From: an uncultured Eubacteriales bacterium
Lineage (GTDB): Bacteria > Bacillota > Clostridia > Christensenellales > Aristaeellaceae
Length of the DNA: 45,623 nt
Assembly (NCBI GenBank): GCA_900316415.1
Contig: ONCV01000017.1
Coordinates: 1-45,623 of the forward strand
Reading direction: 5' to 3'
Position numbers and translations under genes: made by a program. The notes beneath the pieces were generated by a model that worked only from the letters and a program-made list of their open reading frames with translations, was not told the DNA's origin and ran no database searches. Position 1 is the first letter of the stretch; each line of letters begins with the position of its first letter. Of the stretch, positions 32,958 to 40,906 are shown piece after piece.

Positions 32958-33896
32958 ATGAACGCTTTTCATCATGAGCCGGTGATGCTGACCGAAGTGC
33001 TGGAATGGATTCGCCCGCTCCCCGGAGGCGTTTACTGCGACGGAACGCTGGGCGGCGGCGGCCACAGCGGGGAGATCCTGCGCCTGGCCGGACCGGGTGC
33101 CCGGCTTTTCGGCATCGACCGGGATGAAAACGCCATTGCGGCGGCCACGGAGCGGCTGCGGGCATATCCCGGCTTCCGGGCGATCCATGGCAATTTCCAT
33201 GACGCCAAAGCCCTTCTGCAGGCGGCGGACGCGCCGCTGCTGGACGGAGCGCTGCTGGATCTCGGCGTTTCCAGCCCGCAGCTGGATACGCCGGAGCGGG
33301 GCTTCAGCTATCATGAGGATGCGCCGCTGGATATGCGGATGGACCAGAGCCAGGGAAGGACGGCGGCGGAACTCCTGAATACGGCTTCGGAAGAGGAACT
33401 GACGGGAATCATCCGGGATTACGGAGAGGAAAAATGGGCGGCACGGATCGCCAAAATGATCTGCGAGCACCGGGAGAAGCAGGAGCTGAAAACGACCTTT
33501 GATCTGGTCGGCGCTGTGGATGCCGCCATTCCGAAGGCGGTTCGCCGGAAGGAGGACGGGCATCCGGCCCGGAGAACCTTCCAGGCGATCCGTATTGCGG
33601 TGAACGATGAGCTGAATCCGCTGGATCAGGCCCTCTGCGATCTGACGGACTGCCTGAAGTCGGGCGGAAGACTCTGCGTCATTACCTTCCATTCCCTGGA
33701 GGACCGACTGGTGAAGCGCTGCTTCCAGCGGCTGCGGAATCCCTGCATTTGCCCTCCAAAGGCGCCGGTCTGCACCTGCGGACGGAAGCCCGTGGTGAAG
33801 ATTCTGGGCGGCGGAGCCATCCAACCCACCCCGGAAGAGGTGGAGCGGAATCCAAGGGCCCGCAGCGCCAAGCTCCGGGTGGCGGAAAAGCTCTGA
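32958..33896 (+). CDS. rsmH: 16S rRNA (cytosine1402-N4)-methyltransferase
   Basis: RsmH (MraW) methylates N4 of the same nucleotide, C1402. The 312-residue product starts MNAFHHEPVMLTEVLEWI. It contains GTLGGGGHSGEIL (SAM site), LDLGVSSPQLD, RRTFQAIRIAVNDELNPL and TFHSLEDRLVK. The ATG at 32958 is preceded by GGGGAAGGGA. In most bacteria this gene is in the division (dcw) cluster after mraZ. Here it is paired with rsmI and followed by tRNA-Leu; no ftsL or pbp is nearby. Confidence 0.96.
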   Translation: MNAFHHEPVMLTEVLEWIRPLPGGVYCDGTLGGGGHSGEILRLAGPGARLFGIDRDENAIAAATERLRAYPGFRAIHGNFHDAKALLQAADAPLLDGALLDLGVSSPQLDTPERGFSYHEDAPLDMRMDQSQGRTAAELLNTASEEELTGIIRDYGEEKWAARIAKMICEHREKQELKTTFDLVGAVDAAIPKAVRRKEDGHPARRTFQAIRIAVNDELNPLDQALCDLTDCLKSGGRLCVITFHSLEDRLVKRCFQRLRNPCICPPKAPVCTCGRKPVVKILGGGAIQPTPEEVERNPRARSAKLRVAEKL

Positions 33897-33957
33897 CCCC
33901 TTCTTTCTGGCTCTGCGCCGGCAGACCGGTGCAGGAGCGGAGGAGGGGATTTGATTC

Positions 33958-33986
33958 TTGCGTGGGGAGGGGGTTTGTGATATAAT
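33958..33986 (+). promoter_or_regulatory. Promoter of tRNA-Leu
   Basis: TTGCGT (33958-33963), 17 bp, perfect TATAAT (33981-33986) with an extended TGA just before it. Confidence 0.8.
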
Positions 33987-33999
33987 TCCCCCCGTGCCG

Positions 34000-34082
<83 letters not shown>

Positions 34083-34085
34083 CGC

Positions 34086-34117
34086 GCCTTGGAAATCAAC
34101 GTTTCCAAGGCTTTTTT
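34086..34117 (+). terminator. Terminator of tRNA-Leu
   Basis: GCCTTGGAAA / TTTCCAAGGC with a 6-base loop, then six T. Confidence 0.85.
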
Positions 34118-34135
34118 GATGCTCGGAAAGGCAAG

Positions 34136-34156
34136 AAAAATGCCCCGAGAAGGGGC
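34136..34156 (-). terminator. Terminator of the SIMPL-domain gene
   Basis: On the minus strand GCCCC-ttctc-GGGGC is followed by ATTTTT. It lies 92 bases past the stop of the minus-strand gene. Confidence 0.6.
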
Positions 34157-34157
34157 G

Positions 34158-34179
34158 TTGGTGCCACTTTTGGTGCCAC
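34158..34179. repeat. Short direct repeat next to tRNA-Leu, possible integrase remnant
   Basis: TTGGTGCCAC occurs twice (34158-34167 and 34170-34179). On the minus strand this reads as TGGCACCAAAAGTGGCACCA. As far as I know, similar motifs occur at the 3' ends of tyrosine-integrase genes beside tRNA genes. No integrase body is present, so this is at most a scar. Confidence 0.35.
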
Positions 34180-34247
34180 ATGCTAAGATGTTTGGGGGGG
34201 AACTCCGGGAAGACCCTGCGAACGGCAGACCCGATCCCACCGCCGTG

Positions 34248-34955
34248 TTATTCGGCTTTTTCCGCGGAGCAGCGGATGGAGACGGTGGAGACCACGCTGA
34301 CTTTGGCCGCCTGCACTTCGGTGGCCGCGTCTGCGCTTTCCGCCATCCCGGACGCCTTCATCTCGAAACGGGAGGCTCCGGTGTCCGAATGGAAGGTGCT
34401 TTCCTCTCCGATCTGCTCAATGCCCGTAATCCGAAGCCCGGCTGCGGCAGCCAGGGTTTCCGCTTTGTCCATCGCGTCCCGGACGGCGGCCTGCAGCGCT
34501 TCCTTCCGGGCTTCTTCCGTATTCCGTGCGGAGAAGGAAATGCCGTTCAGCGTGTTGGCTCCCGCCCGGAAAGCCAGATCGACCATCTCTCCCACACGGT
34601 CCATTTCCTCTGTCCGGATCGCCAGGGTGGAGCTCGCTTCATAGGAAGACAGCTGATCTCCGTTTTCCCGGTAATCATAGATGGCGAAGATGTTGATATA
34701 GTCCGTGCTGATGTCCTCCGAGGGAATTCCCGCATCCGTCAGCACGCGGCGGATCGCCGCAATGGCTTCATTGACGCGTCCCTGCGCCTGCAGGACATCC
34801 GGATTCCTGGCGCTCACGCCCAGGGAGATCACGGCCGTGTCCGCGGGAACCAGAACGGTTCCGGTGCCGGATGCGGTGACCTCCGTATCCGCGAAGGCGG
34901 CAGCGCAGAGAAGAACCAGCAGAAGGGCGGAAATCAAGGCGGTCAGTTTCTTCAT
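34248..34955 (-). CDS. SIMPL domain (DUF541) exported protein
   Basis: The 235-residue protein has a signal peptide (KKLTALISALLLVLLCAAAF, cleavage after AFA). The SIMPL/DUF541 domain begins TEVTASGTGTVLVPADTAVI and has the later SYEASSTLAIRT and the helix ARKEALQAAVRDAMDKAETLA. Related proteins (YggE/BP26) are periplasmic or cell-surface proteins tied to oxidative or envelope stress, with no known catalytic activity. The Cys in the signal is not in a lipobox. The ATG at 34955 has AGGAGG upstream; a start 30 bases earlier would bury the signal. Confidence 0.9.
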   Translation of the reverse strand: MKKLTALISALLLVLLCAAAFADTEVTASGTGTVLVPADTAVISLGVSARNPDVLQAQGRVNEAIAAIRRVLTDAGIPSEDISTDYINIFAIYDYRENGDQLSSYEASSTLAIRTEEMDRVGEMVDLAFRAGANTLNGISFSARNTEEARKEALQAAVRDAMDKAETLAAAAGLRITGIEQIGEESTFHSDTGASRFEMKASGMAESADAATEVQAAKVSVVSTVSIRCSAEKAE

Positions 34956-35110
34956 GGTCAGATACCTCCTGAATATTCTTTTCATCCGTCAGACGCTTCC
35001 GGCGGCGGAAAGTTCCGGATTCCGTAAATTTTGACTGCTTTTCCGTTTTCGGATCCCTGCCGCACGCGCCGGGCGCCGTGTCAGAAACCGTATCAAGGAG
35101 TCCGGAGAGC

Positions 35111-35139
35111 ATTTTATCATCCCCGGCCGGGAACCGCAA
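35111..35139 (-). promoter_or_regulatory. Promoter of the SIMPL gene
   Basis: Minus-strand TTGCGG (35139-35134), 17 bp, TAAAAT (35116-35111). Confidence 0.55.
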
Positions 35140-35255
35140 GCCAGGGTTCATGCCATGGAGAAACGTCTCTCTTCTTTTGAAAAAGCCTGTAACATGATGC
35201 GGTCTGCGCCATGGATTGGCGGCGGAGCATCGGGAGGATTATTTCCGCAAACCGC

Positions 35256-35284
35256 TTGAAACCGGCCCCTGATTCCTGTAAAAT
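35256..35284 (+). promoter_or_regulatory. Promoter of the 5'-nucleotidase gene
   Basis: TTGAAA (35256-35261), 17 bp, TAAAAT (35279-35284), preceded by TG. It lies 45 bases before the start codon. Confidence 0.65.
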
Positions 35285-35329
35285 AAAGTTGAAAAAGCCG
35301 TCCATGTGAACGGAAAAGGAGGTAGAGCC

Positions 35330-37000
35330 ATGAAAAAAATCCTGTGTCTGGTGCTTTCCTTGGCGCTGCTGCTGGGATGTACCGCCCTTGCGGAAGAGGC
35401 GGCAACCGGTCTGCAGCGGGACCTGGTGATTCTCTTTACGAGCGATGCGCACTGCGGGATCGCTCAGGGCTGGGGCTATGCCGGCCTGTATGCGGTCAAG
35501 GAAGGGCTGTCCTCTCAGTACAACGTGCTGCTGGTGGACGACGGCGATGCCATTCAGGGAGAACCGATCGGAACCATGACCACGGGCGAAGCCATCATCA
35601 ACATCATGAACACCGTGGGATACGATGTGGCCATCCCCGGCAATCATGAATTTGACTATGGCGTGGATCGTTTCCTGGAACTGACCCAGAAAGCGAATTT
35701 CCCGTACATCAGCTGCAACTTCAACAAGGAAGGCGAACTGATCTTCCCGCCGTACGTGATCAAGGAAGTTGATGGCGTGAAGATTGCCTTTGTTGGAATT
35801 ACCACGCCCATGACGCTGCGCACCTCCACCCCGAAGTATTTCATGAACGAAGCGGGTGAATTCATCTACGGATTCCTGCAGGACGAAAGCGGCGAAAAGG
35901 TTTATGCGGCAGTCCAGAAGGCCGTGGACGATGCCCGGGCGGAAGGCGCGGAGTACGTCATCGCATTGGCGCATCTGGGCAATGAAACCGAAAGCATTCC
36001 CTGGACCTACAGCGATGTTCTCTCCAACACCAACGGAATCGACGCCCTCCTGGACGGGCACAGCCATGACACCGATCAGGTCATCATGAAGAACAAGGAC
36101 GGCGAGGATGTGGTCCGCTCCGCCTGCGGCACCAAGCTGGCCCATATCGGCGCGCTGACCATCACCGTGGATGGGCAGATCTCCTCCAAGCTGTATTCCT
36201 GGGATCAGGACATGGCGGCTCCGGCGATGATGAACCTGCAGAACGCCGCGGCGGATGCGGTTGCCGCGGAATCCGATGTCCTGTCCGAAAAACTGAAGGA
36301 AGTTGTTGCCACCTCCACCGTCGAACTGTACATCCATGATCCGGAGGCGCAGACGGAAGACGGCAAGCCTGTTCGGATCATCCGGAATGCGGAGACCAAC
36401 CTGGGCGATCTGTGCGCGGACGCGTACCTGGATCAGTCCGGCGGGGCGGATATTGCCTTCGTCAACGGCGGCGGCATCCGGGTTCCGATTGCCAAGGGCG
36501 ACATCACCCTGAACGATATCCTGAAGGTGCATCCCTTCGGCAACAGCCTGACCGTGATCCGGGTGACCGGCCAGCAGGTGCTGGACGCGCTGGAATGGTC
36601 CGTGCATGTGATGCCCGGTGAGTTCGGCGGCTTCGATCAGGTGGCCGGCATCACCTTTGAGGTGAATGCATCGATTCCCTCGCCCTGCGTGCAGGACGAG
36701 GACGGCATGTTCGTAAAGGTGGACGACTCCATGGCACGCCGCGTGCGCAACGTTCTGGTTGCTGGCAAGCCCCTGGATCCCGCCGCTTCCTACACGCTGG
36801 TTTCCCATGACTATCAGCTGCTGAACAAGGGCGATGGATATACCATGTTCGAAGGCTGCGAGGTTCTTCAGGAATCCGTGAAGCTGGATAACCAGGTGCT
36901 GATCGATTACATCACCGGAACGCTGAACGGCTTGGTGGGTGAGGGCTACGAGGATCCTTACGGCGAGGGCCGGATCGTTTCCGTCGGCCCGGAAGAATAA
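35330..37000 (+). CDS. Bifunctional metallophosphatase/5'-nucleotidase, surface protein
   Basis: It is predicted to dephosphorylate nucleotides outside the cell (UshA/YfkN family). The 556-residue product has a signal peptide with a probable lipobox LLLGC, so it is likely a lipoprotein. The calcineurin-like domain shows FTSDAHCG, VDDGDAIQGE, IPGNHEFDYG (metal ligands), ALAHLGNE and DGHSHD. The C-terminal substrate-binding domain contains ETNLGDLCADA, FVNGGGIRVPI and HPFGNSL. AAAAGGAGG lies before the ATG at 35330. It has its own promoter and terminator and so is monocistronic. Confidence 0.94.
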   Translation: MKKILCLVLSLALLLGCTALAEEAATGLQRDLVILFTSDAHCGIAQGWGYAGLYAVKEGLSSQYNVLLVDDGDAIQGEPIGTMTTGEAIINIMNTVGYDVAIPGNHEFDYGVDRFLELTQKANFPYISCNFNKEGELIFPPYVIKEVDGVKIAFVGITTPMTLRTSTPKYFMNEAGEFIYGFLQDESGEKVYAAVQKAVDDARAEGAEYVIALAHLGNETESIPWTYSDVLSNTNGIDALLDGHSHDTDQVIMKNKDGEDVVRSACGTKLAHIGALTITVDGQISSKLYSWDQDMAAPAMMNLQNAAADAVAAESDVLSEKLKEVVATSTVELYIHDPEAQTEDGKPVRIIRNAETNLGDLCADAYLDQSGGADIAFVNGGGIRVPIAKGDITLNDILKVHPFGNSLTVIRVTGQQVLDALEWSVHVMPGEFGGFDQVAGITFEVNASIPSPCVQDEDGMFVKVDDSMARRVRNVLVAGKPLDPAASYTLVSHDYQLLNKGDGYTMFEGCEVLQESVKLDNQVLIDYITGTLNGLVGEGYEDPYGEGRIVSVGPEE

Positions 37001-37024
37001 AACGATTCCATTCCCCGGCTTCTT

Positions 37025-37055
37025 CCGGCAGGCGCTCAGCGCCTGCCGGTTTTTT
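37025..37055 (+). terminator. Terminator of the nucleotidase gene
   Basis: CCGGCAGGCGC-tca-GCGCCTGCCGG followed by six T. Confidence 0.92.
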
Positions 37056-37113
37056 GCGGCAGCCGCACAGTTTCCGGGGCCGCGGGGCGGAATCCGGAAA
37101 CAGAAAATGAAAA

Positions 37114-37142
37114 TTGCGGGGAAGGGAGAAATCTGCTATAAT
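37114..37142 (+). promoter_or_regulatory. Promoter of the patatin-like gene
   Basis: TTGCGG (37114-37119), 17 bp, perfect TATAAT (37137-37142). It excludes the longer upstream starts for this gene. Confidence 0.75.
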
Positions 37143-37181
37143 TTCCCGGGTCCAATCCGGAGGAGAGGTGCAGCGAGAATC

Positions 37182-38102
37182 GTGAATCAGGAAAAGATTT
37201 ATTCGGGAATCGACAAAATCCCGCAGGGAAAGGCAACGGAGGAACTGACTCCGGGCTGCCTGGTGCTGGAGGGAGGAGCCTTCAAGGGCCTGTATACCCA
37301 GGGCGTGCTGGATGCCCTGATGATTTCAGGCGTCAATCTGCAGTGCGTGATCGGAATATCCGCGGGCGGTCTGGCGGGCGGAAACTATGTCTCCGGGCAG
37401 ATCGGACGCTCCGCCCGGGTCAGCCTGACATACCGACATGACCCCCGCTACGTGGGACTGCAGGCGCTTCGGAACAGCAGGAGCATTGTGGATGTCGGCT
37501 TTGTGACGGAGGATCGGGGGATCTTTGAGCCGATGGACATGGAACGCTTTTCCCGGCCGGAGCAGAGGTTCCTGGTCATTGCCACCAATTGCCTTACGGG
37601 GGAGCCGGAGGTTTTTGAAAAGGGAAAATGCTCCGACATTCTTCTGGCCTGCCGGGCCTCGGCCACGCTGCCCTATCTGGCTCCGATGGTGATGATCGAC
37701 GGGACGCCCTATCTGGACGGCGGATGCTCCCTGAAGATTCCCTATCAATGGGCCCTGGATGAAGGATTCGAAAAGATCCTGGTGATCCGGACCCGGGAGC
37801 CCTCCTTCCGGAAGAAAAAAAGGGAGGATCCGCTGGCGGAGAAGGTCTATCGGAAGTATCCGGCGCTCGCCCAGCGGATCAAGACCATGAATCTGGAAGC
37901 CAACCGGGAATTCGAAGAGGTGGAGCGGCTGCACGAGGAGGGCCGGGTGATGCGGATCGCGCCTTCCCGGGAAGTGAGCGTCAGCCGGCTGGAGCGGGAT
38001 ATGGAAAAGCTTGGCAGCCTGTACTGGCTGGGATACGGGGATGCCATGGATCAGATGGACCGGATCCGGAGCTATCTGGGAATGAAATTGTTAAAAAACT
38101 GA
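37182..38102 (+). CDS. Patatin-like phospholipase (RssA/YjjU-like)
   Basis: This is a cytosolic serine lipid acyl hydrolase. The 306-residue product has the oxyanion motif LEGGAFKGLYTQGVLDAL, the nucleophile motif GISAGG and the catalytic DGG in YLDGGCSLKIP, so the Ser-Asp dyad is complete. The best start is the GTG at 37182, downstream of the promoter at 37114-37142. The ribosome binding site GGAGGAGAGG is about 13 bases away, longer than usual, so the start is not certain. The C-terminal third is basic and helical. A separate promoter follows for the next gene. Confidence 0.88.
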   Translation: MNQEKIYSGIDKIPQGKATEELTPGCLVLEGGAFKGLYTQGVLDALMISGVNLQCVIGISAGGLAGGNYVSGQIGRSARVSLTYRHDPRYVGLQALRNSRSIVDVGFVTEDRGIFEPMDMERFSRPEQRFLVIATNCLTGEPEVFEKGKCSDILLACRASATLPYLAPMVMIDGTPYLDGGCSLKIPYQWALDEGFEKILVIRTREPSFRKKKREDPLAEKVYRKYPALAQRIKTMNLEANREFEEVERLHEEGRVMRIAPSREVSVSRLERDMEKLGSLYWLGYGDAMDQMDRIRSYLGMKLLKN

Positions 38103-38108
38103 TATTTG

Positions 38109-38137
38109 TTGCTGAAAACGGGAAACGATGATAGAAT
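38109..38137 (+). promoter_or_regulatory. Promoter of the DUF212 gene
   Basis: TTGCTG (38109-38114), 17 bp, TAGAAT (38132-38137), beginning just after the patatin stop. Confidence 0.6.
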
Positions 38138-38165
38138 ATCTCCGACACTGGAGAGGAGGGGCGGA

Positions 38166-38615
38166 ATGAAAAGCGCGATGAACAACCAGACGCTGCTGTG
38201 CTGTCTGGTCGCGTGGTTTTCTGCTCAGTTGGTGAAGTATCTGATCGATGGTCTGCGCCACAAGGGATGGAGCGTCAGGCATCTGCTTTTCGGTTCGGGA
38301 GGGATGCCCTCTTCCCATACCGCCTTCGTGACGGCCCTGGCCACCCGGGCCGGCCTTCTGGAGGGCTTTGACTCGCTTGCCTTTGCGATCTGCTTTGTGT
38401 TGGCTTTTATCGTGATGACGGATGCGATCGGCGTCCGGAGAGAGACGGGGCGGCAGGGCAGCGCGATCAATATGCTGATGGACTGGTTTACCCTGGAGCA
38501 CGCGGAAGCGGAAGATAACGGCGAACTGAAGGAGCGGATGGGGCATACGCCGCTGGAAGTGCTGATCGGCACGATCTGGGGGATCGGATGCGCTCTGCTG
38601 TTTCCCATGCCGTAA
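38166..38615 (+). CDS. Divergent PAP2 family (DUF212) membrane protein
   Basis: The 149-residue membrane protein contains LLFGSGGMPSSHTAFVTALA (the PSSHT block related to PAP2 phosphatases) and TDAIGVRRETGRQGSAIN. Hydrophobic segments lie at about 7-25, 70-90 and 130-148. As in other DUF212 proteins the complete PAP2 catalytic set is not obvious, so phosphatase activity is uncertain. GGAGAGGAGGGG lies before the ATG at 38166. The neighbouring phospholipase hints at lipid metabolism. Confidence 0.9.
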   Translation: MKSAMNNQTLLCCLVAWFSAQLVKYLIDGLRHKGWSVRHLLFGSGGMPSSHTAFVTALATRAGLLEGFDSLAFAICFVLAFIVMTDAIGVRRETGRQGSAINMLMDWFTLEHAEAEDNGELKERMGHTPLEVLIGTIWGIGCALLFPMP

Positions 38616-38712
38616 GGGGAGACCCCCCGGGCTTTCCCTTTCGCCGGAAAACGGTTGCAACCCGCGTTTTCAGCGCGGAACAACATATTATTTATGAGGA
38701 GGCTTCCTGATT

Positions 38713-39687
38713 ATGAAGAAGCTGATTGCACTGGTTCTTTGTCTTATGATGGCTGCGGCGCTGATCCCCGCGAATGCGGAGGGCGCCCTGAAGACCGGCC
38801 TGGCCGCCGTGGTGGCGATGACGCCTTCCGACGCCGGCGAGAAGGACGGGCAGGTCCGCAACGAAGTGACCATCGCCGCGGTGACGGTGGACGCCGATGG
38901 CAAGATCGCGGACTGCAAGATTGATGCCTACCGCACGGACATCAAGTTCAACACCAAGGGTGAACTGACCAACACGGACGCGGAGATCATCACCAAGAAC
39001 GCCATGGGAGAAGCCTACGGCATGTCCGCCATCGCGCCGAAGGGCGAATGGAACGTGCAGGCTGCCGGCTTTGCTGCGTACTGTGTGGGCAAGACCCTGG
39101 ACGAAATCAAGGGAATCGCCCTGACCGACGGCAAGGCCACGGATGAGGATATCCTGGCGACGACCACCATCTCCATCGGTGATTTCGTGGAAGTGGTGGC
39201 CCTGGCTGTGGAAAAGGCGGAGGAACGCGGCGCGCAGGCGGGGGACACCCTGTATCTGACCAGCACCGCCAACATGAGATCCAGCAAGGCGGCCACCGAG
39301 AACAAGGACGGCCAGACCCAGCTGGATGTGACCTATGCGGCCGTTACGGTGAACGGTGATACCGTTACCAGCGTGGTCATCGACGGCGTGCAGCCCAAGG
39401 CCACCTTCTCCGCGGAGGGCAAGGTGACCAGCGATACCACCGAGAAGGTGCAGAGCAAGCTGGAAAAGGGCGATGCCTATGGCATGCAGGCCGCCAGCAA
39501 GCTGGAGAAGGGCGAATGGTATCAGCAGGCGGAAGGCTTCTGCGCCTACGCGACCGGAAAGACCGTGGCTGACCTGGCGGGAATCGCTCTGGGCGAGGAC
39601 GGCAAGGCGACCGACGCGGACATCCTGGCGACGACCACGATCGCGATTGGCGATTTCGTGGCACTGTTTGCAGGAATTGCGAAGTAA
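38713..39687 (+). CDS. Secreted two-domain protein resembling a degenerate FMN-binding repeat
   Basis: The 324-residue protein has a signal peptide (KKLIALVLCLMMAAALIPA, cleavage after NAE or ANA). The mature part is a tandem duplication: about residues 26-165 and 180-324 share the order V-A-A-V-T-V, then GDAYGM or GEAYGM, GEW, then GKT, then DILATTT. The beta pattern VTVDADGKIADCKID resembles FMN_bind domains. The segment DEDILATTTISIGDFV (144-159) aligns with the DALSGATITSRAV flavinylation motif of the gene at 40907, but S-G-A-T is replaced by A-T-T-T in both halves. It is therefore probably not covalently flavinylated. GAGGAGG lies 10 bases before the ATG. The family name is uncertain. 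Confidence 0.8.
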   Translation: MKKLIALVLCLMMAAALIPANAEGALKTGLAAVVAMTPSDAGEKDGQVRNEVTIAAVTVDADGKIADCKIDAYRTDIKFNTKGELTNTDAEIITKNAMGEAYGMSAIAPKGEWNVQAAGFAAYCVGKTLDEIKGIALTDGKATDEDILATTTISIGDFVEVVALAVEKAEERGAQAGDTLYLTSTANMRSSKAATENKDGQTQLDVTYAAVTVNGDTVTSVVIDGVQPKATFSAEGKVTSDTTEKVQSKLEKGDAYGMQAASKLEKGEWYQQAEGFCAYATGKTVADLAGIALGEDGKATDADILATTTIAIGDFVALFAGIAK

Positions 39688-39705
39688 ACCGCAGAGGAAG
39701 GGGTA

Positions 39706-39743
39706 CTCCGGGCGGGACAATTCTCCCGCCCGGGGGCTTTTTT
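39706..39743 (+). terminator. Terminator between the two-domain protein and apbE
   Basis: CCGGGCGGGA / TCCCGCCCGG with a 6-base loop, GGGC, then six T ending at 39743. It ends only 4 bases before the apbE ATG. Confidence 0.85.
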
Positions 39744-39747
39744 CCAA

Positions 39748-40782
39748 ATGAAGGATATGAGAAAACGACTGACAGCGCTGGGGCTGGGAATGCTGCTGAC
39801 GGCGATTCTGCTGACGGGATGCGCCGCGGCGGAAAAAAAGCGTTTTCAGGCCAGCTATCTTTCGCTGTTTGACACGGTGACGGTCATCCTGGGCTACGAG
39901 GAACGGGAGGAAGATTTCGCAGCGCGGGCGGAGTGGATTCATGAACAGATGGAGATGTACGATCATCTGTACGACATCTATCATGAATACCCGGGCCTGG
40001 TGAATCTCTGCACGCTGAACAGCCATCCGGGGGAAGCATTCCAGGTGGATCAGCGGATCATCGACCTGCTGCTGCTGGCCCGGGAGGCGGACGCGTTTTC
40101 AGGCCATCGGACGGACGCGATGTACGGATCGGTGCTCAGCCTCTGGCATGAAGCCCGGGAGGAGGGCATCAACGATCCGGAGAATGCCCGGCTGCCGGAT
40201 CCGGAGGCCCTGGAGCGGGCGGCGGAGCATGCGGGATTTGACCGGATTGAGCTGGACCCGGAGACGTGTACGGTGACAATCCTGGATCCGGAAGCCCGGC
40301 TGGACGTCGGAGCGCTAGCCAAGGGATATGCGGTGCAGCGGGTCAGCGAGGAACTGCCGGAGGGCTATCTGCTTTCCGTCGGAGGAAACGTGGCGGCCAC
40401 CGGGCCGAAGCCGGACGGCAGCGCATGGTCCGTCGGGGTGCAGGATCCGGACGCGGCGGGAGAGAAATATCTTCACAAGCTGCGGCTGGAAAAGGGAAGC
40501 GTTGTGACCAGCGGGGACTATCAGCGGTACTATACCGTGGATGGAAAGCGCTATCATCATCTGATTGATCCGGAGACCTCCTTTCCGGGGAACAGGTGGC
40601 GGGCGGTGACCATCATCGCGGAGGATTCCGGGATCGCGGATGCCCTGAGCACCTCCCTGTTCCTGATGGACCGGGAAGCGGGACAGAAGCTGCTGGACCG
40701 GTTCCACGCGGAGGCCCTGTGGATTGCTCCGGACGGGACGCTGCTGTTCAGCCCGGGGTATGAGGATTATCTGATTCCGTAA
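39748..40782 (+). CDS. apbE: FAD:protein FMN transferase (ApbE), lipoprotein
   Basis: ApbE covalently attaches FMN from FAD to a Thr or Ser in target proteins outside the membrane. The 344-residue product has a lipoprotein signal (LLTAILLTGC, lipid-modified Cys25), as in the Gram-positive FmnB. The ApbE domain shows LFDTVTVILGY, LDVGALAKGYAVQRV, LLSVGGNVAATG, VVTSGDYQRYY and YHHLIDPETSFPG. The start is odd: the ATG at 39748 directly follows a terminator T-run and has no good ribosome binding site. An ATG at 39757 has AAGGA only 1-2 bases away. The likely target is the triple FMN-domain protein two positions on. Confidence 0.93.
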   Translation: MKDMRKRLTALGLGMLLTAILLTGCAAAEKKRFQASYLSLFDTVTVILGYEEREEDFAARAEWIHEQMEMYDHLYDIYHEYPGLVNLCTLNSHPGEAFQVDQRIIDLLLLAREADAFSGHRTDAMYGSVLSLWHEAREEGINDPENARLPDPEALERAAEHAGFDRIELDPETCTVTILDPEARLDVGALAKGYAVQRVSEELPEGYLLSVGGNVAATGPKPDGSAWSVGVQDPDAAGEKYLHKLRLEKGSVVTSGDYQRYYTVDGKRYHHLIDPETSFPGNRWRAVTIIAEDSGIADALSTSLFLMDREAGQKLLDRFHAEALWIAPDGTLLFSPGYEDYLIP

Positions 40783-40906
40783 AGGTAGGAAAAGACGTGA
40801 ACGCCGCTTCCGGATCGGCGGAGGATCCGGGGCCGCGGCGGGTGACCATGCAACAGAACCGTTGTCGGACGGGAAATCCGTTCAGACGGGAAGGATGGGG
40901 TGCAAG

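Larger units (their letters stand above)
34956..35329. other. Divergent control region between the SIMPL and nucleotidase genes
   Basis: This 374-base region holds no gene. It contains a minus-strand promoter (35111-35139) that would give a leader of about 150 bases, and a plus-strand promoter (35256-35284). The minus-strand leader contains a possible stem around CCGGAACTTTCCGCCGCCGG. I recognise no known riboswitch. Confidence 0.5.

Noticed and set aside
37036..37181. N-terminal extension of the patatin-like protein
   Set aside because: The in-frame extension crosses the nucleotidase terminator region and the promoter at 37114-37142, so the GTG at 37182 is preferred.
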